NCBI GenBank assembly: GCA_934489945.1
Contig: CAKSSY010000047.1
Location: forward strand, 1 to 15,231
Source of the DNA: an uncultured Eubacteriales bacterium
GTDB lineage: Bacteria; Bacillota; Clostridia; Oscillospirales; CAG-272
Direction of reading: 5' to 3'
Length of the DNA stretch: 15,231 nt
Part shown: in pieces, positions 12,976-15,231 of the stretch
Layout of the letters: each line of letters opens with the position of its first letter
Numbering within the stretch: position 1 is the stretch's first letter
Position numbers and translations under genes: made by a program
The notes under the pieces: generated by a model
The model's database searches: none
Told to the model about the DNA's origin: nothing
Seen by the model: the letters and a program-made list of their open reading frames with translations, nothing else

Positions 12976-15231
12976 TCAGAATTTTTTGCGTTTCAGCAGG
13001 ACATAACCCATTCTGGAAAGCAATCCGAGCAGTGAAACACCGGAAACGCCGACCGCAACACCTGTCGTGGTTTTCATTGTCTGCACTTCTTCCTTGGTGA
13101 CAGGAAGGCTCCCGGCTTGATGTGTACTGCCATCGGTAAGCGATACAATAATGTTCCCGTCCTTATCTACCATCACGGAAGAAACGCCGACGCCATCCTC
13201 GCCGTTCTTGCCATCCTTTCCGTCTTTGCCATCGTTACCGATATCGCCTTTATCGCCCTTCTCGCCTTGCGCACCGGTGGCTCCGGTGTCGCCCTTGTCT
13301 CCTTTTTCTCCCTTTTCTCCGGTCGCTTTTACTCCGAGGGAACCCCATGTCTGACCATTGTCATAGGAAACATACCAAAGGTTATCGTCGCCGATTTTTA
13401 ATTGCGGCGTAATGCCGTCCTGCCCCGGTGTTCCTGTATCTCCCTTATCACCCTTGTCGCCTTGCGCTCCCGTCTCTCCGGTGTCACCTTTATCGCCCTT
13501 CTCGCCTTGCGCACCGGTGGCTCCGGTGTCGCCCTTATCTCCTTTTTCTCCATTTTCTCCGCTGGCTTTTACGCCGAGAGAGGTCCATGTCTGTCCGTTG
13601 TCATAGGAGACATACCAAAGGTGATCGTCGCCGATTTTTAATTGCGGCGTAATGCCGTCCTGACCCGGTGTTCCTGTATCTCCCTTGTCACCTTTTTCTC
13701 CTTTCAACTCTGACAGAGCAATCAGATTGTTCCATACGGTATCGTCGGTATACTTCCATTGAATATACCCATCGTATGCTCTCAGTTCTACCTGTTTTCC
13801 ATCCGCTCCGTCACTTCCCGTGCTACCTGTCAGGTCGGCAAGTGCGACAAGATCACGATAGGCACTGTCAGCTTCACCCGCATAACGCCACTGAATACTG
13901 TTGCCGTTGTTGCGGAATTCCACCTCACGACCGTCTGCTCCCGCAAATGTGGAGAAAGTCTTGGTGTTGGACAGTGCAGATACCTCTCCGTTATTTCCGA
14001 CGGAGGAGACCGCAAAAGTATAGGTTGTATCCGCCTGGAGAGAGATATATGTATACGAAAGATCTTCCGGAGAGAGCGGCGTTTCGGTCACACGCTCAAA
14101 CTCGCCGTCGTCTATGCGCATCCAGATATGATAACCAGCAAAGGGTCGCCTGAGGTCTGCCTTCGGTGCCTCCCATGTGATTTTTGCGTTTTGGTTATCA
14201 GTTACGGATACACCGGTCAGAGTCGGTATTGGCGGTGCGGCGCGAAGACTGGTCAATACATAGCCGAATACAGGAATTTTCTGATCTCCTGCCGTCCATG
14301 TACGCATACCGAAATCCCATGTAAAGCCGTATTGGCTTGAAACATCATAATCAATTCCATAAGAGGATCGCAGCGAACGGCGGTCAATATTGTTGACCGT
14401 ACCGCTGGCACCGCTGCTTTTCGTCGTGGTGTAGACCGTTCCTGTTGCTTTACTGTAACTCAAATCGATCACAAAACCCATATTAAATGCGTCTACGCCC
14501 CATGTGTTTTTCATGGAAGCGGAAAAACCATGCGCCATTTCAATGCCCTCGGCGTGTTCGGATGTGATCGTCCAGTCGTTTGTAATACTGCTCGCGCCGA
14601 AGCCGAGTTCGTATTTTTGCTTGCTCAACGACTCAAAGCCTGAAACAACCGAAGGAGCGGAAGAGCCGGGATTCGACCAATAGGCAAACGGGTCGCCTTC
14701 GGCATCCTCCGGCAAAACAGAGTTGGTCAGTATCGGCAAAGCCTTTGCTTTCCCCGCCGCAATGTCCGCTTTATAGGTCTCGTTATACAGTACGGCAAAT
14801 TCATCGTAGTATTCCCTGTCAAGCATGGTGTAAACCGGCTGTCCGGGGATCATCAACGCAATGGTATTTTTCTCACTGAGGTCAAAATCGCCCTTTTCGG
14901 GGTCATAGAGCGAGTAATAATAGGTCGTTGCCGGCACACGGTACAGAACCACGGAATCATTCCCGCCTGCATTGAACGAAACACTGTATTCCTTTGAAAG
15001 GGTATCCTCGGTGCTCTTTGTAAAATCCATGGTGTATCCGAGGGTTGCCTCGTATCTCCACACCTTCAGATCTCCCTGCGCGACGATGGACGCACCGAAG
15101 GAGGTGTTGTGCGATGAGGATTTCGTGTCCGAATAGCCGGAGGAGAAGGTATAAGTGGTTGAGCCGTCGGAGAAATCGAGGTCATAGTCGCCGAGCTCCG
15201 CAAAATACGGAGCCGCCTGAAGCACCGCCTG
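12976..15231 (-). CDS. Cell-surface protein with Fn3 domain, collagen-like repeats and C-terminal membrane anchor (5' partial)
   Basis: The frame is open at the window edge, so the N-terminus is missing; 751 residues are seen (numbered from the GTG at 15225). Residues 1-330 are rich in Ser, Thr, Tyr and beta-type segments and match no family I know. A fibronectin type III domain follows (about 332-427). Next come two related modules with VEFRNNG..IQWRY and VELRAYDG.IQWKY, then Gly-X-Y collagen-like tracts (GEKGDKGDTG) alternating with two KIGDD(H/N)LWYVSYDNGQTW modules. Residues 721-744 are hydrophobic and end in KRKKF, a membrane anchor with a basic stop signal; there is no LPXTG. The protein is probably displayed on the cell surface for adhesion or host or matrix contact. 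That role is inferred from architecture only. Confidence 0.88.
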   Translation of the reverse strand, partial: QAVLQAAPYFAELGDYDLDFSDGSTTYTFSSGYSDTKSSSHNTSFGASIVAQGDLKVWRYEATLGYTMDFTKSTEDTLSKEYSVSFNAGGNDSVVLYRVPATTYYYSLYDPEKGDFDLSEKNTIALMIPGQPVYTMLDREYYDEFAVLYNETYKADIAAGKAKALPILTNSVLPEDAEGDPFAYWSNPGSSAPSVVSGFESLSKQKYELGFGASSITNDWTITSEHAEGIEMAHGFSASMKNTWGVDAFNMGFVIDLSYSKATGTVYTTTKSSGASGTVNNIDRRSLRSSYGIDYDVSSQYGFTWDFGMRTWTAGDQKIPVFGYVLTSLRAAPPIPTLTGVSVTDNQNAKITWEAPKADLRRPFAGYHIWMRIDDGEFERVTETPLSPEDLSYTYISLQADTTYTFAVSSVGNNGEVSALSNTKTFSTFAGADGREVEFRNNGNSIQWRYAGEADSAYRDLVALADLTGSTGSDGADGKQVELRAYDGYIQWKYTDDTVWNNLIALSELKGEKGDKGDTGTPGQDGITPQLKIGDDHLWYVSYDNGQTWTSLGVKASGENGEKGDKGDTGATGAQGEKGDKGDTGETGAQGDKGDKGDTGTPGQDGITPQLKIGDDNLWYVSYDNGQTWGSLGVKATGEKGEKGDKGDTGATGAQGEKGDKGDIGNDGKDGKDGKNGEDGVGVSSVMVDKDGNIIVSLTDGSTHQAGSLPVTKEEVQTMKTTTGVAVGVSGVSLLGLLSRMGYVLLKRKKF
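13246..13694. repeat. 240-bp tandem repeat inside the collagen-like gene
   Basis: The segment 13246-13454 recurs at 13486-13694 with an exact 240-bp offset and only scattered differences. The period of 80 codons keeps the frame. Each unit encodes a collagen-like tract plus one WYVSYDNGQTW module, so copy number can change without breaking the protein. Confidence 0.9.

Noticed and set aside
13117..13652. Several plus-strand frames rich in Ser, Pro, Leu and Arg
   Set aside because: They are antisense shadows of the collagen-like Gly-X-Y repeats, whose low complexity keeps other frames open.
13246..13694. Possible CRISPR-like repeat array
   Set aside because: Only two units of 240 bp, in frame inside a collagen-like gene, with no spacer structure.
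13668..14340. Long plus-strand frames of 161 and 193 codons
   Set aside because: Antisense to the Fn3 and N-terminal part of the surface protein; no family, no ribosome binding site.

Overview
The window looks like part of a chromosome from a Gram-positive, low-to-mid GC bacterium of the Clostridia (an Oscillospiraceae-like gut or rumen organism is my best guess). The basis is strong AGGAGG-type ribosome binding sites, a Clostridia-style OmpR receiver, PASTA repeats, a C-terminally anchored surface protein with collagen-like repeats, and no outer-membrane genes. No rRNA, tRNA, CRISPR array or intact transposon was seen.

Left part (1-3943, + strand): a redox gene cluster. It starts with a remnant of a LysR regulator whose coding sequence forms one arm of a perfect palindrome. 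Next come a lipoprotein with cyclophilin-like and flavodoxin domains (broken by a 1-base deletion), a free-standing flavodoxin, an aldo/keto reductase, and a RibD-type dihydrofolate-reductase-like gene broken by a TGG-to-TAG type stop.

Middle part (4175-9800, - strand): a set of intact genes read right to left. A MarR regulator with a near-consensus promoter and a 13-bp direct repeat at its start site is followed, with overlapping start/stop codons, by two half-size ABC exporters. Their motifs fit a heterodimer with one degenerate and one consensus ATP site. Further down lie a small possible membrane peptide, a DUF368/PopT undecaprenyl-phosphate translocase and a PAP2 phosphatase overlapping it by 8 bp. 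The last two fit together as an undecaprenyl-phosphate recycling pair: the phosphatase makes the monophosphate outside and the translocase returns it inside.

Right part (10175-12741, + strand): an unusual gene in which an OmpR-type receiver domain runs straight into a complete MacB/LolD-type ABC ATPase, with no DNA-binding domain. It is followed, with overlap, by a single-pass membrane protein with about six PASTA-like repeats, split into three frames by two separate 2-base insertions. This is the most novel part of the window. It may be a new envelope-sensing arrangement or the scar of a deletion in a decaying locus.

The right edge (12845-15231) holds two strong hairpins between convergent genes and a large - strand surface protein. 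That protein has an Fn3 domain, a 240-bp tandem repeat encoding Gly-X-Y collagen-like segments, and a C-terminal membrane anchor; its 5' end lies outside the window. All clearly broken genes are on the + strand, while the - strand genes are intact.
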